A DNA stretch of 64,000 bases from Dryomyza anilis. Taxonomy: Eukaryota; Arthropoda; Insecta; Diptera; Dryomyzidae. The stretch spans positions 4,033,852-4,097,851 of the forward strand of contig OX638136.1 in NCBI GenBank assembly GCA_951804985.1, written 5' to 3'. The notes under the pieces are model-generated. The model saw only the letters and a program-made list of their open reading frames with translations. It made no database searches and was not told the DNA's origin. This document shows positions 34,583 to 48,607 of this stretch, in pieces. The translations under genes were made by a program, and so were the position numbers. Numbering within the stretch: the first letter of the stretch is position 1; each line of letters opens with the position of its first letter.

Positions 34583-37500
34583 GGAGTAGCGTCAACGCAC
34601 TTATGGGGGACGGACGTGTCGTCTCTTGTCTTTTTTAACGTGTTCCGTCCGTCGTTTAGTATAAATGTGTTTCAAAATTGTGTTTAATGTGCCCGCCCAA
34701 CATAAGAAAAAATAACAACGAAATAAATCAAAATTAAACTAAAACACAAACTAATAATAATTTACATAAAAAACTAAAATAAAACAAAATAATCACCAAA
34801 TAAATTAAACAAACAATAAAAATTCAACAACAACAACCACATAATAGAACCGGTTTCGCGCTGCCTGCTGAGTTGCAGCACTCGCTGTTTTTGCAATTGC
34901 CGACGCAAAGGGCTTTTCTATGCTCTTTGCTGCAATTGCACAGGGTTGTTGACGTATTCCCTCCCTCCCCCATCCTACTCCACGACACTAGCGCGCACGG
35001 TTGAAGCTGTACTGAGTGCATAATATATGCTGTGGTGAAGGCATAACACTCACCACGGCTCGACTTACGCTCTCATTTGTTTGTTTCAACTGCTGCGCCT
35101 TGGTAGTATGTATGTCTGTTTTGAAGTTGCCCAGTAGAAAAAATTTCGCATAGATTTTTGCAACATTCTTGGCCTAAGTCGAAATTTTTCTCGGTATATG
35201 CGTATGTGTCCATCCATAGGCCACAAATAATGCCACTAGGTGAGACCCAGGTTAATGAGGGTGCAGATCCACTGGATTTTTATATACCTGGTTATCACCT
35301 ATTGCCATTATTCTCTGCCCATAGGGGCCTTGCTCTTTTTATTCGAAGTGACATTGCGTATCAACTGCAGCAACAACATAGTGTGTCGGATAGCGAATTT
35401 AATACTATTTGGGTTAAATTCAAAATTCAAACACACATCATGCACTTGTGTTTTCTTTATAGGAGTCCGAATTTAGATAGGGTTTCCACCTGTAATAAGC
35501 TGGATGCCTTATCTGATTCGATCTCAAATATATTGGAGCAATTTCCAGGCAGTGAAATTGTTGTTGCCGGCGATTTTAATGTGCACAACGTCACTTGGTT
35601 GAGCCACTCGGGTCTATCAAAACAGGAGGGTTGTTATGTTGAGCTTTTTGCCGAGTGCAACCAGCTCACTCAAATGGTGAAGGAGCCGACGTATATTCCA
35701 CGCGTCGGCGGGCAAAGCCCAAAAGTCCTAGACCTTTTTCTGACTTCACATCATGAAAAATATGATTTAAAAGTCCTTGCACCTCTTGGTAATTCCGACC
35801 ACTGTACTGTTTCCGCTGAGTTTTCGTATTCTAGTTTACGCGCCTCTTCGATTAAAGCCCCGAAGAGGAATGTATGGCTTTACGAAAAAGCAAATTGGGT
35901 TGCGTTAAATAATTTTTTTCGCAACTTTAATTGGAAATTGTGTTTCGCTGACAGAGACATAAATGCTGCGGCTTTAATGGTACAAAATATTATTTTATTA
36001 GGTTTGCGGTCCTTCATACCTTCTAAAAAAATTAGCATTAAACCTAAGGACCACTCTTGGTTTAATGAGACTTGCAGGATTGCAGTCATGTCAAAAGAGG
36101 AAGCCTTTCAGACTTGGCGTTCTAACAAGAATGCTGATATTGAAAGACTTCGTATACAGGCTAGGAATCGCTGTAATGCCGTGATCTCGCGCGAAAAGTT
36201 TCTTCACGAACAAAATGCGCGCAAAAAGGTCCTACTCTATCACAGGAGTAGTAAAAATTTCTGGTCATTTGTAAAAAGGGTGAGGAATCAGACGACATCG
36301 TCTACTCCAACTCTTAGTATGAATGGCCAGACCTTCACTGACCCGGTTGATAAAGCTAATCTCTTGGCAGAATTGGCAAATAATTCAACGCTCCCAGATA
36401 GTAATCAACCACTGCCTGTCGTCGATTTTGTTTCTTCTGCAATGCCGGAGATACATTTTCGAACTCGGGCAGTTAAAAAGGTTTTAGCAAACCTCAACAT
36501 TAACAAAGCCTCTGGGCCAGATGGCATATCTGCCCATGTGTTGAAGAAGTGCGCGTCAACGCTGGCTTGTCCGTTGCGTAACCTCTTCAACATCTCCTAC
36601 ACGACAGGAGTTTTTCCATCTTGTTGGAAGGTTGCCAATGTCCAGCCAGTTCCGAAAAAGGGCGAGGCCACGAACCCTGCCAATTACCGACCCATTGCAA
36701 TATGCTCTGCACTCTCCAAGGTAATGGAGAGCGTAATTACTTTGTGAACTACCTTGAGCACAACGAATTGCTCAGTGACCGACAATACGGTTTCCGTAGG
36801 ACCAGATCCACAGGTGACTTGATGGCGGTCCTCTCCGAAAAGTGGAATAATTGTGTTCACCTTTTCGGGGAGAGCAAGGCTGTTGCTCTTGATATCTCCA
36901 AGGCTTTTGATCGAGTGTGGCATAAAGCCCTCGTTTCAAAACTAATTGCATATGGTGTCGGTGAATCTTTTACTCGATGGATATCGAGTTTTCTCCATGG
37001 TCGTTCAATACGAGTTGCGATGGATGGTGTTCTTTCGGAAGAACATTTCATCAATTCTGGAGTTCCGCAGGTTTCCGTCCTATCCCCGTCCCTATTTCTG
37101 GTATTTATCAATGACCTTCTGTCATTGAACCAGTACCCAATCCATTCCTTTGCAGATGATAGCAACATTTGTCATTCATACTCGTTCAAAAAGCGCCCAA
37201 CCTCTTTGGAGATTGAGAGTAAAAGACGCACTATGAATGACACACTCAATAATGACCTTAAAACAATCTCCGAGTGGGGTCTTGCAAATAGAGTTGATTT
37301 TAATGCACGCAAGACCCAATGTTGTCTGTTATCTCACAAAAGAATGGATTCAACCCAACCTCCCCTCAATATGGGTGCTGTGGATATTGCAGAGTCAGCT
37401 GCTCTTGACGTTCTGGGCATATCAATTCAATGTGATCTCCGTTGGAATGATCATATATTTGACATATCGAAAGGGGCGGCCATGTGCCTCGGTTTTTTAA

Positions 37501-38045
37501 AACGGTGTAAGACATACTTCACTCCTGCTGACTTGCGCACTGTCTACACTATATTCGGCCTAAGATGGAATACAATTCGCACATATGGGCAGGGGCTTCA
37601 AAATCTTCTTTGGAGTTCCTGGATCGAATCCAACAACGTGCAATATATTTAATAGGGGATGAAAATATTTCATCGTCTATTGGTTCTCTTGAGCACCGAA
37701 GCACCGTTGGGTGTGTACGCCTACTTTATAGGTATTACAATGGTAAGTGTTCGAGGGAGATACATGGCCTGATTCCATCAGGTCGTGTGTCCTCTCGTTC
37801 TACTCGGGCATCGAACCAAGCCCACCCCTTCGTAGTTCACTCGGCTCTCAATAGAACCACGCATTACCGAGAGAATTCGTTCTTCAGTCGCTGATATTGG
37901 CAAGTTCAAAACAAACATTCACCGACACTACTCCATCTTTCCCCCCTCCATTTAAACTATCATCCCTTCTTACGATCAACACTGTGCATTGCATGAATAG
38001 TGGGCATCCCCTAAACGTTGGTCAATTTGTAAAAAAAAAAAAAAA
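34583..38045 (+). mobile_element. CR1-like non-LTR retrotransposon, copy in U4
   Basis: Same insertion point and orientation as in U2 and U5. Runs from GGAGTAGCGTC to a poly-A tail at 38,031-38,045, after which the PLE intron resumes with ATGTCAACTAAATTAG. Compared with the empty site in U1, about 20-25 bp of intron were lost at the insertion. No target duplication is evident. Confidence 0.92.
35158..37894 (+). pseudogene. CR1-like ORF2: endonuclease and reverse transcriptase (U4 copy)
   Basis: The longest open part of the three copies: 35,158-36,747 covers the endonuclease (GDFNVHN about 35,571, NSDHCTV about 35,793) and the RT entry (KASGPDGI about 36,508, NYRPIAI about 36,683). A frameshift at about 36,740 precedes the RT core in the next frame (YGFRRT, AFDRVWH, VPQ box, FADD at 37,149-37,160) and a further shift near 37,550 leads to the C-terminal region. 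The glycine after VPQ is changed to Val. A deletion near 37,890 removes the SIRLWNNLP segment that survives in U5. Confidence 0.88.
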
Positions 38046-38060
38046 TGTCAACTAAATTAG

Positions 38061-38064
<4 letters not shown>

Positions 38065-38139
<75 letters not shown>

Positions 38140-38150
38140 ATATATATATA
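38065..38150. repeat. (TA)n microsatellite in intron 3, U4
   Basis: Expanded TA tract with two TT interruptions, directly downstream of the LINE tail. The rest of intron 3 to 38,481 is AT-rich and without a gene. Confidence 0.95.
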
Positions 38151-38481
38151 TTTTTAATAATTAATTTAATAATTTCTTATCCGCTCACTGTTGTGAACAT
38201 ATTCATATATATGTGTGTGTATGTGTATGTATGTGTGTATATGCATATACATATTCCCATTATAAGGTTTTGAAGAAGAATATTTAAAAAATTTCTAAAA
38301 ATTTTCTAAAAACCTCTAAAATAATTTTCAAGAATTTCAAAATTTTTTTTCAAAAATTTCCAAAAATTTTAATACTATCTAAATTTTAACATCACATATA
38401 CTCATATGTGGTACTTTATCAACTTATTATATAATTTAAGAAAATACTTTGTAAAGTAACTAAAACTTGGAATAATATTAC

Positions 38482-38993
38482 CGACTGGTCTGTATTCCCA
38501 CTAAATCCAAAAGTTGAGTTCGATTGTTCAGCTTGTATCTGAGTAGTTGCTGGTTGATTATTACCAGATGGGGTTGCCGCATTATGCCAATTTTGATGAT
38601 TAGGAATCAAATGTTGATTCCATTCAGACATCCACTGATGATCTATTGATGAATGATTACTAGCACTCGATAAATTCCAATACCCGAAATGAGATGTTGA
38701 TGGAATATTACTCCACTCTGATACCCTTTGGTTATACGCGGTACGTTGTAATGGATCCCACATGTTAGAATATTGAAAATTATGTACTGGCTGTGACCAT
38801 CGTCGATGCATTATATGTGATGGATCGGGTAGTGAGGTATTAACCATATGAGATGGTTGTGACAGCGCCCGTACAGGACACCTCGAGTCCATGAAGTTGC
38901 CCAGGTATTAGATCTAACGCGAGGACGCATGTATGGACGATTATTTAAACCCATATGAGCGCGAGAAACAGAGCGATGAGTAGGAACCCGTAC
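38482..38993 (-). pseudogene. U4 exon 3 of the PLE gene (1-bp deletion)
   Basis: 512 bp against 513. One C is lost near 38,890; otherwise this copy contains the 11 bp missing from U1 and gives a 157-codon open frame downstream of the indel. Splice-like ends are intact. Confidence 0.7.
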
Positions 38994-39520
38994 CTATTAG
39001 TGGTACATAAATGTTTGTCATTATATCCATCATTAATAATAAAAATAGTTAGAGTGTATAATAGGTAAAAAAAAATATATAAAGAAAACCTTTGGATTGA
39101 TAAACCGGGGATTTATATGGGGTTTTTTTTGAGAAATCGATCTCAAATATAATCCTAAATGAAAATATCATAGCTATGAATATAATGGAAAATACTGTGA
39201 ACTAAGTAACCATATTTTGATACTACTATTTAAAAGTACATTTTGTTAGGAACTTTCTTTTCAAAAAACAAATGTTTTTAAAAATGATAGAAAAGTAGAT
39301 AGAATATGGCATTTATGAATATTAATGAAACCAAAATGGTATTTATTATTTGTTTATTATTATCTTTCTTAATACATAGATAGAACTTGTTATTTATGAA
39401 TATTTAAAAACCCAACCAGATAATCCATTAGATTCGCAGGAGTAGAAACGACTACTGTTGTCTAAAGGTTTTTTAAAATAATAAGTTTCTTTGATTTTAA
39501 CCTTTTACAAAATACCTTAC
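38994..39520 (-). other. U4 intron 2 (proposed)
   Basis: 527 bp, AT-rich, no gene. Donor CAAG|GTAAGG at 39,520 and acceptor CTAATAG at 38,994. Confidence 0.5.
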
Positions 39521-39949
39521 CTTGAAACCACTTGAGTCTGCTACCTGAACTAGTGTTGCTAGCCCTTGTGCCAAAATTGGCGATTGATGAACCACCGTGT
39601 CAGGTGTTAAGGCTGTATTAGAGCCTACCTCAGTATCTGACGAGACCTCAATAACAGAACCATTATCAACTGCAAGTTTAGTTGAACCATCATCAACTGC
39701 AAGTTGAGTTGAACCATCTCCAATCGCAAGTTCAACTGGTGTAAACAGATTGACCCCAATCGCAGACTTAACCATATCAGAACTAGCCACAGATTCACCC
39801 ATTTTAATTTCACTAGAACCAGTTTCAATCACATTTTCGGCCGCTAATTCAATCGTAGACTCATCTAAATGATTAGGTTTCGAACCAGTTTGTTCTGTAT
39901 TATCGAGGCCCATGAAAAGTTTACGACGTACATTATCAGGACACACACA
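39521..39949 (-). pseudogene. U4 exon 2 of the PLE gene (intact frame)
   Basis: 429 bp, exactly 143 codons, open throughout, with intact splice-like ends. Together with the U5 copy it defines the exon 2 consensus. The product is acidic, Ser/Thr/Val-rich, with three LAV/IxDGST-type near-repeats. No known domain recognised. It is called pseudogene only because exon 1 of this unit is deleted. Confidence 0.7.
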
Positions 39950-39987
39950 CTATATATTTTTTGTGGTTATAATATAAATAAAAATTG

Positions 39988-40138
39988 AGGATTGTTGAGG
40001 ATTCTCAACAGTATCCTCATCATCATTGAGTATTGGGATAGGCGCATGAACGGTCACGCCACTACTATTATGATCGTATTTAATTGGTATTACTGCATTG
40101 AGTATATACTCATCATCATCGGACAAGAATGCATCCAT
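39988..40138 (-). pseudogene. U4 exon 1 fragment of the PLE gene
   Basis: Only the first 45 or so codons (ATG at 40,138-40,136) remain. The deletion removed the IKKEP and basic motifs, the donor and part of intron 1. The junction carries a short duplicated TTGAGGATT. Confidence 0.65.
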
Positions 40139-43100
40139 AGTCAACTGATTAATCTGTTAAGATTTGTTATAAATTTTATTAAGGTGGCAAAGTTAAAGTG
40201 AGATGGATGGAAGTGTGTGTGGAAATTTGACCTTAGCTTGTATAACCTTATATTAATAAGAGTATAAAAATTTTGTTTCTTTGTATGAGGGGAAAGAAAG
40301 TTGTCAGTTGTGACCGATTTTTTAATGTTTACAAATAAAGAAATTACATTTTTTAAAAATATCAGGAAAGTCATAATATATGTCACCCTTATTCTGGTTT
40401 TAATTCTAATCTTCAAAATTATCTGATATATTTTATTATTTTGATTTATAAATCACTACTAATAATACTTGTTATGAACCAGTATCTTTTGTTATACCAA
40501 TTTATGGTTGATGTACTACTTAAATGTGGTCTTCACATTTGCAATTGCAAATATACTATGACATATGTTCACTTTATTTGAGTTTTATTTCTAATAATAT
40601 GATTAGAATTAATTACACACTATATAACTATATAACTAATTTTCAAGTTTATCTTGCATTTTGGGTTTTTGAGAAAAACATTTTTTGAACAGTATATGAA
40701 CCCTTTTCTCAAATATAAACCATATCAAATATAAACCACCACCAATATAATTTGTCATAAACCAGTATCTTTGTTATACCAATATTATGGTTGATGTACT
40801 AACTAAATGTGTTCTCACAATTATATTTATATTCCTTTGGTCATGTAAGATGTTGAGTTGAAGTGAATATTTTATTCACAATCAATGCAATGGTGGATGT
40901 GAATAGAATACAGGTTGCTAATTTATAAAGGTTTCTTATTGAAAAATAACGAATAGCTTATAGCTATAAAAATGGTGACCAGTAGGTGAATTTTATAGCT
41001 AGGCTATAAAACCACCTGAGCGTGGTATCAGTACATTTTAGTCGTAACTGTACAAATTATAGAAATAGGATTTAGTTCAACTTTTAATTTAAACACACTT
41101 CCTGTTCCTTTTTAGTTAAACACTCTTTGCCAAATTGAAACACTTTTCGAAATTTTTTTTTTAAAAACCATAATATTGGATTTTTGGGAAGCTAGCCAGA
41201 TTGACACACACACATTTAGTCTCATATTTTTTTGCCTTAAACCTTCAGTTGTAGGAAACGTGTGTAATATATCCACAAAATGTATATGCCTAAAGATATT
41301 TAATTATAACTGTAGTAGTTTTATTGCTACTTTAGTATGAGGTTATTTAATAATTATATTACACACATTCCAACAGGTCAATAGAGTCGGTCCTTTAACA
41401 GTCTTTATATTCACCTTAGTTTTGAGAAATATGACACAAATGGATATTATTTGTTTAATAATATAAACTAGGACTATTGTTTTAACAATTAATAACTGAG
41501 TACTTCACAAGTTGTAATTATGGTTAAATGATTCAAATAACTTATAAATTTTGCGCGCCAATTGTGTTAATAATTGCAAACTCTACGATAATGTAAAAAA
41601 GAAGCCGGAAACACTTAGCTTTATAGGTTTCTGCTTACACAATGCCACACACATATACCATACATTCTTTGTGTATTATAATGACATACTCAATGATACA
41701 TGAGAATATGCATATATATTAGTGTGCTTTTTTCTTTTTTTGTTGTTGTAATGGTTAAAAAACGATGCTCAGTGAAGCTATTTTTTGAATTTGTGTTAAA
41801 AATCGCCTACTATAATGAAAATTCGATTTAGGGTTTAGAAAAATAGAAATGAATAATAATGCCACTTGATTTGTTTCACACAAGAAACCTGATGTTCCCA
41901 TTTACTTCGAGACATGGGATTTTATATGGGATTTTACAGCTTTTCGAAAAAAAACATTTATATATAGGTTTCATTAAAGGATCATTAGATTCAGAGTATT
42001 CATAACATTTCTATGCAATTCGATTCCTTAGTAATTTATGGTTTTTATAATAAATTCATAATTGCATGTAAAGATAAATGGAAAATATTACTCACTACTT
42101 GCGCCTCTTCTTAGAACTACCACATCTTCGTTGCAGATAATAATTTATAACTCTATCTGGGCCGTCGAGTAACGTGTAAAGTGATGTAGCAATAAAACGA
42201 TGAAATACGCGCCGCAATATCCTGGATGAATGCACACATTTTTGCACCATTGCTGCTTTAGTTGATACCTAGATTTAAAAATTTTTTGTTATGTCGAATT
42301 TTTTGTTGAATCGAAAATATTGATAGTTTTCAAATATTATAGGTAAAAATTATAGGTTAAAAATATGAAATATATATTTCGTTTTAATTCATTTGCTATA
42401 ACATCACAATCTTGTACAAGGGAAATCCATTTAATTTAATTTAAAATTTTTTTAACGAAGTAAGGTATAATAACAATTAAAACTTTGCCACCAATTTCTA
42501 CCACGATTCGTAGAAAAACACCCATTTGATCCATTTGTCGCAATTTAAGGAAAATACTGTAGTTATGCTACAACTTCTTTTACCAAATTCATTATATGGA
42601 TGGATCTTTTTTTATATATGAATAACTCACTTATAATTATAAACCACTGTAGATAATAATAGTCTGTTAGTAATAGGTTTCGATTATTATGTCTTCACGT
42701 TTTTTAAAAAAAGAACTTAACTAAAAATTATTTTTCGGTGCAACTAATTGATGTTGTTTCTTGTTGGAATCTTCTTCCTTTCACATGCATATTCATAAGT
42801 GTCAAATGACATCTTGTTACATTCTACGTTATTCTCAATTGTTACATTATACGTCATTCTCAATGTGTGCTATACGTAAGGACATTGTGTTGTAAGCGTT
42901 TTACAAGACAGAGATGGTCTTGAATTGTTAAGATATGAATATATTACTAGTTTAAAGTAATTTATTCACAAGTACATTATATGATTATATGAGTACATTT
43001 TATGAGTATAATCTTAACATGATTTGATTACCTGTTATTGGATTCAAATAGGCTTTGTAATGTATCTACTATAAAAATCTAAACTTGAGATTAATAAAAA

Positions 43101-43142
43101 TAACATAGTATGCCGTAATATGTGTCATGTTTTTTACAAATA

Positions 43143-43862
43143 CACAGAAAATAAACGGGTTCATAATATTAACGAATGCTGTTCATAGAGGCAAATTCAT
43201 ACGTTTAAATTCAAGATACTTTGTGACAATGTACATTGTCCTGTAACTTGTTTGTGAATTTAATGATCAGTTCATTTTCAGTAAGAATCAGTGTTCATAA
43301 TACGCACAAATAAATTTAATGATTTTTTTCATACTTCAATGAATTATATTCATTGAAATACTGCAGTAGACATTTTGCATGTTCGTTTTTCGTGTTCGTT
43401 GCTAGTAGCGTTAGCTGCGCTCTGCTGCTATTAATTCGCAGAAAGCTGCGACAAATGTAAGAAGTAGTTGCGAAATGAAGTGAAATGAAGTGCGAAATTA
43501 CATTTAATTTATATTATACTATTATATTTAAAGTATATATTAATTGAATTTACATTAAAATAATAAAATGAAAAAACTTTCTGTATTCACTTTTGTTTAT
43601 GATCTCGTTCATTAAAGTATGTATTCGGTTCATTGCGACAATGAACTCTCGCATTCAATATAGCTAATGAAATATTCATTGTAATTATGAATATTTGTCA
43701 TTTTGTTTCATGATCCGTACATTGTAATTCAATGAATTTGTACATTGAGGTATTACCGGAAATTCGTTGTGACAATGACAATAACATTGGACCAATTTTA
43801 ACGAAATATTCTTTGTGATAATGTACTTTTTCATTGTAGATATGAACTTTTTTGGTTCAGTG
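43143..43862. mobile_element. 720-bp TA-flanked MITE (Tc1/mariner-like)
   Basis: Present only in U4. The empty site in U1 (near 9,772) reads ACAAATAGTTCTG. In U4 the element is flanked by TA on both sides (43,141-43,142 and 43,863-43,864). The ends are imperfect inverted repeats: CACAGAAAATAAACGGGTTCAT on the left and, read inward from the right, CACTGAACCAAAAAAGTTCAT. There is no coding capacity. The interior is rich in short ATTGTGACAATG-like palindromes. TA duplication and terminal repeats fit a non-autonomous Tc1/mariner-type element. Confidence 0.8.
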
Positions 43863-44623
43863 TAGTTCTGTTACAATAAAGGGTTTTTTTTCCTCAGTCT
43901 GTGATGTTTTTATAAATAGCTAGATGAATACTTGCTGACGTGTTAGTGTTATTATACATATATATTTTTTCTAAAAAAATAAAAAGTTTAGTACATCAAT
44001 TCCTTTGGTGCGGGTTTTCTGAATAACCTTAGCCATTAACTCATTTGTGCGGTTAAATTTAAATGATGTTTGTAAGGTAATTTTTGCGTTTTTGTTGTGT
44101 TTTTTAAAAAAGGATTGTGGTGTAAGGAAGATTTCGAGAGTCATAAAAATGTTTTCAAGACGATCAATCAAAAGTTTTTGATTGATTAAAATTTTATTGA
44201 TATTACTTCATATTTATAACAATTAATGTTAATAAATATATATTTTTTTCTCCCATTTAAAAAAACAAGATACCCTAAAGCATTGGATATGAGATGTACT
44301 CCAAGAATAGGATAGGGTTTTTTGGAATATAATTTCTTTAACAGAAATACATACGAACTCATAACCGGAAATACGTAGGACCACACTTATTACCTAAAGA
44401 TAGTTTAAGTAGAATTCTGTACTTTTGTGATAATCAATTATTGTATACCCTCAGCTTATTCATTTTTAAGTATTTTACATAATGTTAATATAAGTTGGGA
44501 ATATAACTGTAATAATTCCCAAAGGATTACAGAATTATGTAGGAATAGAATTATTTGGAATAATGATACCTTTATTCTTATTAAAAGGTTTTGGGGTTAT
44601 ATCATATTACTGATATCACCTCT

Positions 44624-44624
<1 letters not shown>

Positions 44625-44661
<37 letters not shown>
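44625..44661. repeat. (TAT)n trinucleotide microsatellite, U4
   Basis: About 12 repeats; the matching tract in U3 has about 6. Confidence 0.95.
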
Positions 44662-46440
44662 GTATATAATATAATAATATCAAACTGTTTCATCAGTAAA
44701 AAATATTCTTATTGAGCTATTAGAGCCAAACCCTGTAAGTTTATTCCAAATAGTAATAATATTAAAAATTATTAAAATCATTTTTATTCGTATAAATAAT
44801 CAAAAGCTCTTTAGCTTTTTTTGATTAATTTCTATTTGTATATACTCATGATACCCAATGGTAATCTGGGTTTTTTTGAAGGTATTACCTTTAAAACACA
44901 TGAATTTGTGTTATCCATATTAACTTAGTATCTGGCTATATCAATACTAACTTAGGTATGCTAGCAACCTTTAATAGATCTAAGTGGTCATAGATCAGAA
45001 AAAGGTGCTATAGGGTAGTTTCACGGTACCAAGTATAGTGGTACTCCTATCAGTGGGGTAAAATGTATTCATTATTCATCTTTATATTTTTATGCCCCTT
45101 TATTTTTGCCATTGTTTATTATTACAAAATCTGATCGTACGATATACAGAATGATTAGGTAATCAAAAGTGGCAGATGCAAGCCTATGTTCATATTTGTA
45201 TTATCGCTAGGCCTATTCCAACTACATAAAACTGATATTAATGGATTCTTAGAGCTTTAATAGAATAATTATTTTGTTGTAGTAATAAGCATAATGCTTA
45301 TAGTATAATAGTTGGCGTAATGCTTTTCGAATTATATAGCAAGTAGTGCTTTAAATATTTCAGTTACAATTGTGTAATAATATCTTTATAATTTTTGTAA
45401 GGTAATTTAGTAAGCTGTTTTTTTTTAAAAAAAGGAAAAAGAAAAATATGAACATTTCATGTAAATGTAACTATGTCGCTTATCAACAAGTTATATCTAC
45501 TTGAAATCAATATTAAAATACCGTATTAGTTTTTTCATGATTTATCGTTTGAGATAAGTTTTAAATATAGCTATCTTTACATAGATCCAAAATTATTTTT
45601 TTGGTATTGTGTATCGTATAGAACGCGACCTGGACCCCCATAATAATAAAAGCTCATTTTTCGAGTGAACGATTATAATTTAAATTTTTAATAATTGTTT
45701 AATAATATTATTATTAATTCGGTTAATAAATTGTGTTGATTTAAATTAATATAAACGATATTGTAGATTGCTATTAGTATATACTTTTTTAATAATTAAT
45801 CGGTTAATAATATAATTCCATAGTAACTAAAACTAACATGAATAATAAAAATTTTAAGTTTTTACTAACATATCGGTTTAAAATGATTAAAAATATATTA
45901 ATTAAAAATAATTTAATGTTTAATTTTTAAAAAAACAAGACTATGACACCCAAAATCCCTCCGTATAATAAAAATTTAAATTTAAGATATTGTAAAAGTA
46001 TTTATTGTCCCCAACCACGCTTATTATGCGTACAGAGTTGTTTATATTGTGCAGTGGGGGTCTTGTTTTCTTGATGATGGTAGATTCATAGTGATTATAG
46101 ACAGTAGGCGTACCACACCTGGCGAATAACAACATAGATTATGAGATCAAGATGACTTTTTTAGGCTGTGAATTAGGAGTATGGAAAGGATATGTGGTTA
46201 GTTGTTATATATGGTAAGTAGGTTTTCATATATTACCAAAGAATACTTTTTTCGTTTAAACAGCTAGTGACGCATTAAGGTGTTTGACAACCTTTACTAA
46301 GTATTCGGGGTAGACCTATATCTGTGGGAAATTAGAAATAGTTAGTATTGTTAATAACGGATATTGTAAATTGTCTACTCATTACATTCAGACTACATTG
46401 ACTTTCTAAGGAGACTTGTTCAGTCCTAATTAATAGGTTT

Positions 46441-47870
46441 TTAAAAAAATTCGAAGTGTAAAACTTTTCTTGGCAGTTTACTGCCTTTCAGAGTTCTGAT
46501 TGATTTGTACAAACTGGCTAACATATACTTTGGTATTTGTGATAATTGATTTACGTTCTGGCACTGCAATCCCAGAGCAGTATATATTCCTTTAAAGATC
46601 ATTAGTTGTTGATTCACTGGTAGGTGTTGATTAGTCGGCAATTTCATGAAATTATTATGTATTATATGATTTGCATTCTTTTTGCAATGGGCAAATAATG
46701 CTGTGCTCACATCAGTTAATGCCAGAGTTAAGAGATCTACAGGTGTCCCAGTACCTGATTTTAAAAATTGCATATTGCAAGTTTCACAACCTATTATGTA
46801 TATAGATGGTTGGTATATAGGAATAGAAATAGGATCTGGATCTGATAGTGACATATGTAACATTTGGAAATTACTTGGTGCTTTGTTAAATGAGGGTTGG
46901 CCTAAATGATAATCATGGAATATTTTCTGTATAACTATTGTGAAAATATCACATACAAAATAAATAGGGGGTCTAACTCGTTGATAAACCTGTGATAGTC
47001 CTCTAGACACTTCTTGTAGTTTAGGTTGACTATATATTACTTCTTTCCTTATATACCTATATAATATGGAAAGCCGTAAATCTAAATCAATGGTAGTACG
47101 TTCGACATGACGAACAAGCTTATTATTATTAGTAGGTTTTGAAAAATAGGTTTTTAATAACTTATTAATGTTCTCTATTTCCAGATTAATAGTTTTTAGA
47201 TATAATTTGTTTATCAATATATCTGGATAACTATTATAATATATTCGCTCACGTAGGAATTCTAAGTCATCAACTAAGAATCGGTTATTAGATCTTTGCA
47301 AAAATTTTCTAATATAACTTATAATTGTGTTTTCCTTGGTAGAAAATTTATAATTACACAAATAATGATGTAACCGATAGGAAGTTGTTGGTTTTGTATA
47401 CATACTTGTGTATATCTTATGGGGAAATATAGTAATTAAAATATCTAAAAAAGATATCGTCTTATTCAAACCTGAATTACAATCTTCCTCTTTATCTATA
47501 GTCAATTGTAAAGAAGTTAAATGTTCAAAGGAAGTTTTAAAACTATCTATTTAAGTGCTAGGCAAATATAACAGGAAATCATCCATATATTTTTTCCAAA
47601 ATACTACCAGGTTTTGTTCAAACAACTCAATTGAGTGTAACTGGATAAAAAAATCCAATAATAAAATAAAGCTAACAACCCACGATCACATGCTCCTTGT
47701 GGTAATCCCCGTAGTTGTTTATATATGAGGGAATTATATGTGAAATAATTCGCCTGATCCATTGAGAATCTCATACATTGTAATAATAAATTAGGAGGAA
47801 TTGGACAATGTTCTTGAAACCACTTAGTGGTAGTCATCCGTGATATACAATCATATATATCGTATATGTC
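46441..47870 (-). pseudogene. U5 exon 4, C-terminal part (split by the LOA-like LINE)
   Basis: Open for 354 codons between 47,505 and 46,441 (post-YMDD RT, thumb and C-terminal region, including the degenerate GIY-YIG-like segment near 46,780-46,810). The RGLPQGA box lies near 47,705. Defects: a stop just upstream near 47,551, a change near 47,665, and a deletion near 46,490 that replaces the normal AAKRFTAQ end by a different tail. Confidence 0.88.
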
Positions 47871-47949
47871 CACTGGACGATATGTGGAGGATTATACCTT
47901 AATATATAATCCAGAATCATTAAAATCCTATATTCCCCTAGTCCACGAT

Positions 47950-48592
47950 GTTATGCGACCCGTGTCATTGGACGGTTGCAGTCAGGAGCAAAAGATTCGG
48001 AAACCCTGCCACATGCCAACATTACCACCATTGGGGCAATCATTGGGGCAATCTGGTGATGCACACCATCAAAATCTACTTTCCCAGAAGCGTTGGGAAA
48101 GAAACTAGCAAGTTGCTAAGCCTTCTGGACAAGCAGAATGAAGGGTTGAATACCGGTATATGGAAGGTGTACCAGGTCACCGAAGATGCCAATGGTCAAC
48201 TACTCCTGATTGGTGTCGATACTCAATCGATGGATAAGATCGAGAAGGCAGGACGCGTGCTGAAATACAGGTTCGGCAACGTATCTGTGCACGTGTCGAA
48301 GAATAAGGACGACAAAGATGTCGACAAAAACGAAGAAGCACCGACGACATCGGCAGCAGATACACTGCATGTGTCCCAGATGGAGGTGGATGATGTACCG
48401 TCAACCTCGACAGCAGGTCTGCAACTGCATAATGTCGAGGAGGCGGCAGATGAAGAAACTGGAGGCTACGTCGGCCTACCACGCTCGGAGGAGGAAATGT
48501 CGGATATCGACATAGCCCTTCTGTACGTGGGCGACGCCAGCAATCAGACCCTAACAGAGGACGAGGCGACTCTGTTAGAGGAAGAAATGTAA
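47950..48592 (+). pseudogene. LOA-like ORF1, C-terminal part
   Basis: An open frame of over 200 codons ends at the TAA at 48,592. It includes a FPRSVGKETSKLL-type start, then a segment resembling the DUF4780 domain found in insect LINE ORF1 proteins (about 48,090-48,290). An acidic, Ser/Thr-rich tail follows. The N-terminal part with any zinc knuckles is missing. ORF2 begins 15 bp downstream, as usual for compact LINEs. Confidence 0.65.
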
Positions 48593-48607
48593 AAAATAAA
48601 TAGAAGC

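Larger units (their letters stand above)
40139..46440. other. U4 long non-coding region
   Basis: As in U1, with the 720-bp MITE at 43,143-43,862 and a deletion at about 44,263 that joins two A-runs and removes the hammerhead region. The (TAT)n tract at 44,625-44,661 is longer than in U3 (about 29,997-30,017). The TATA/initiator-like site (near 41,006) and the GCGCGC motif (near 41,556) are kept. No credible gene. Confidence 0.6.

Noticed and set aside
36405..36593. Antisense frames of about 60-100 codons within the LINE and RT regions
   Set aside because: They mirror conserved RT blocks on the other strand and have no independent support.
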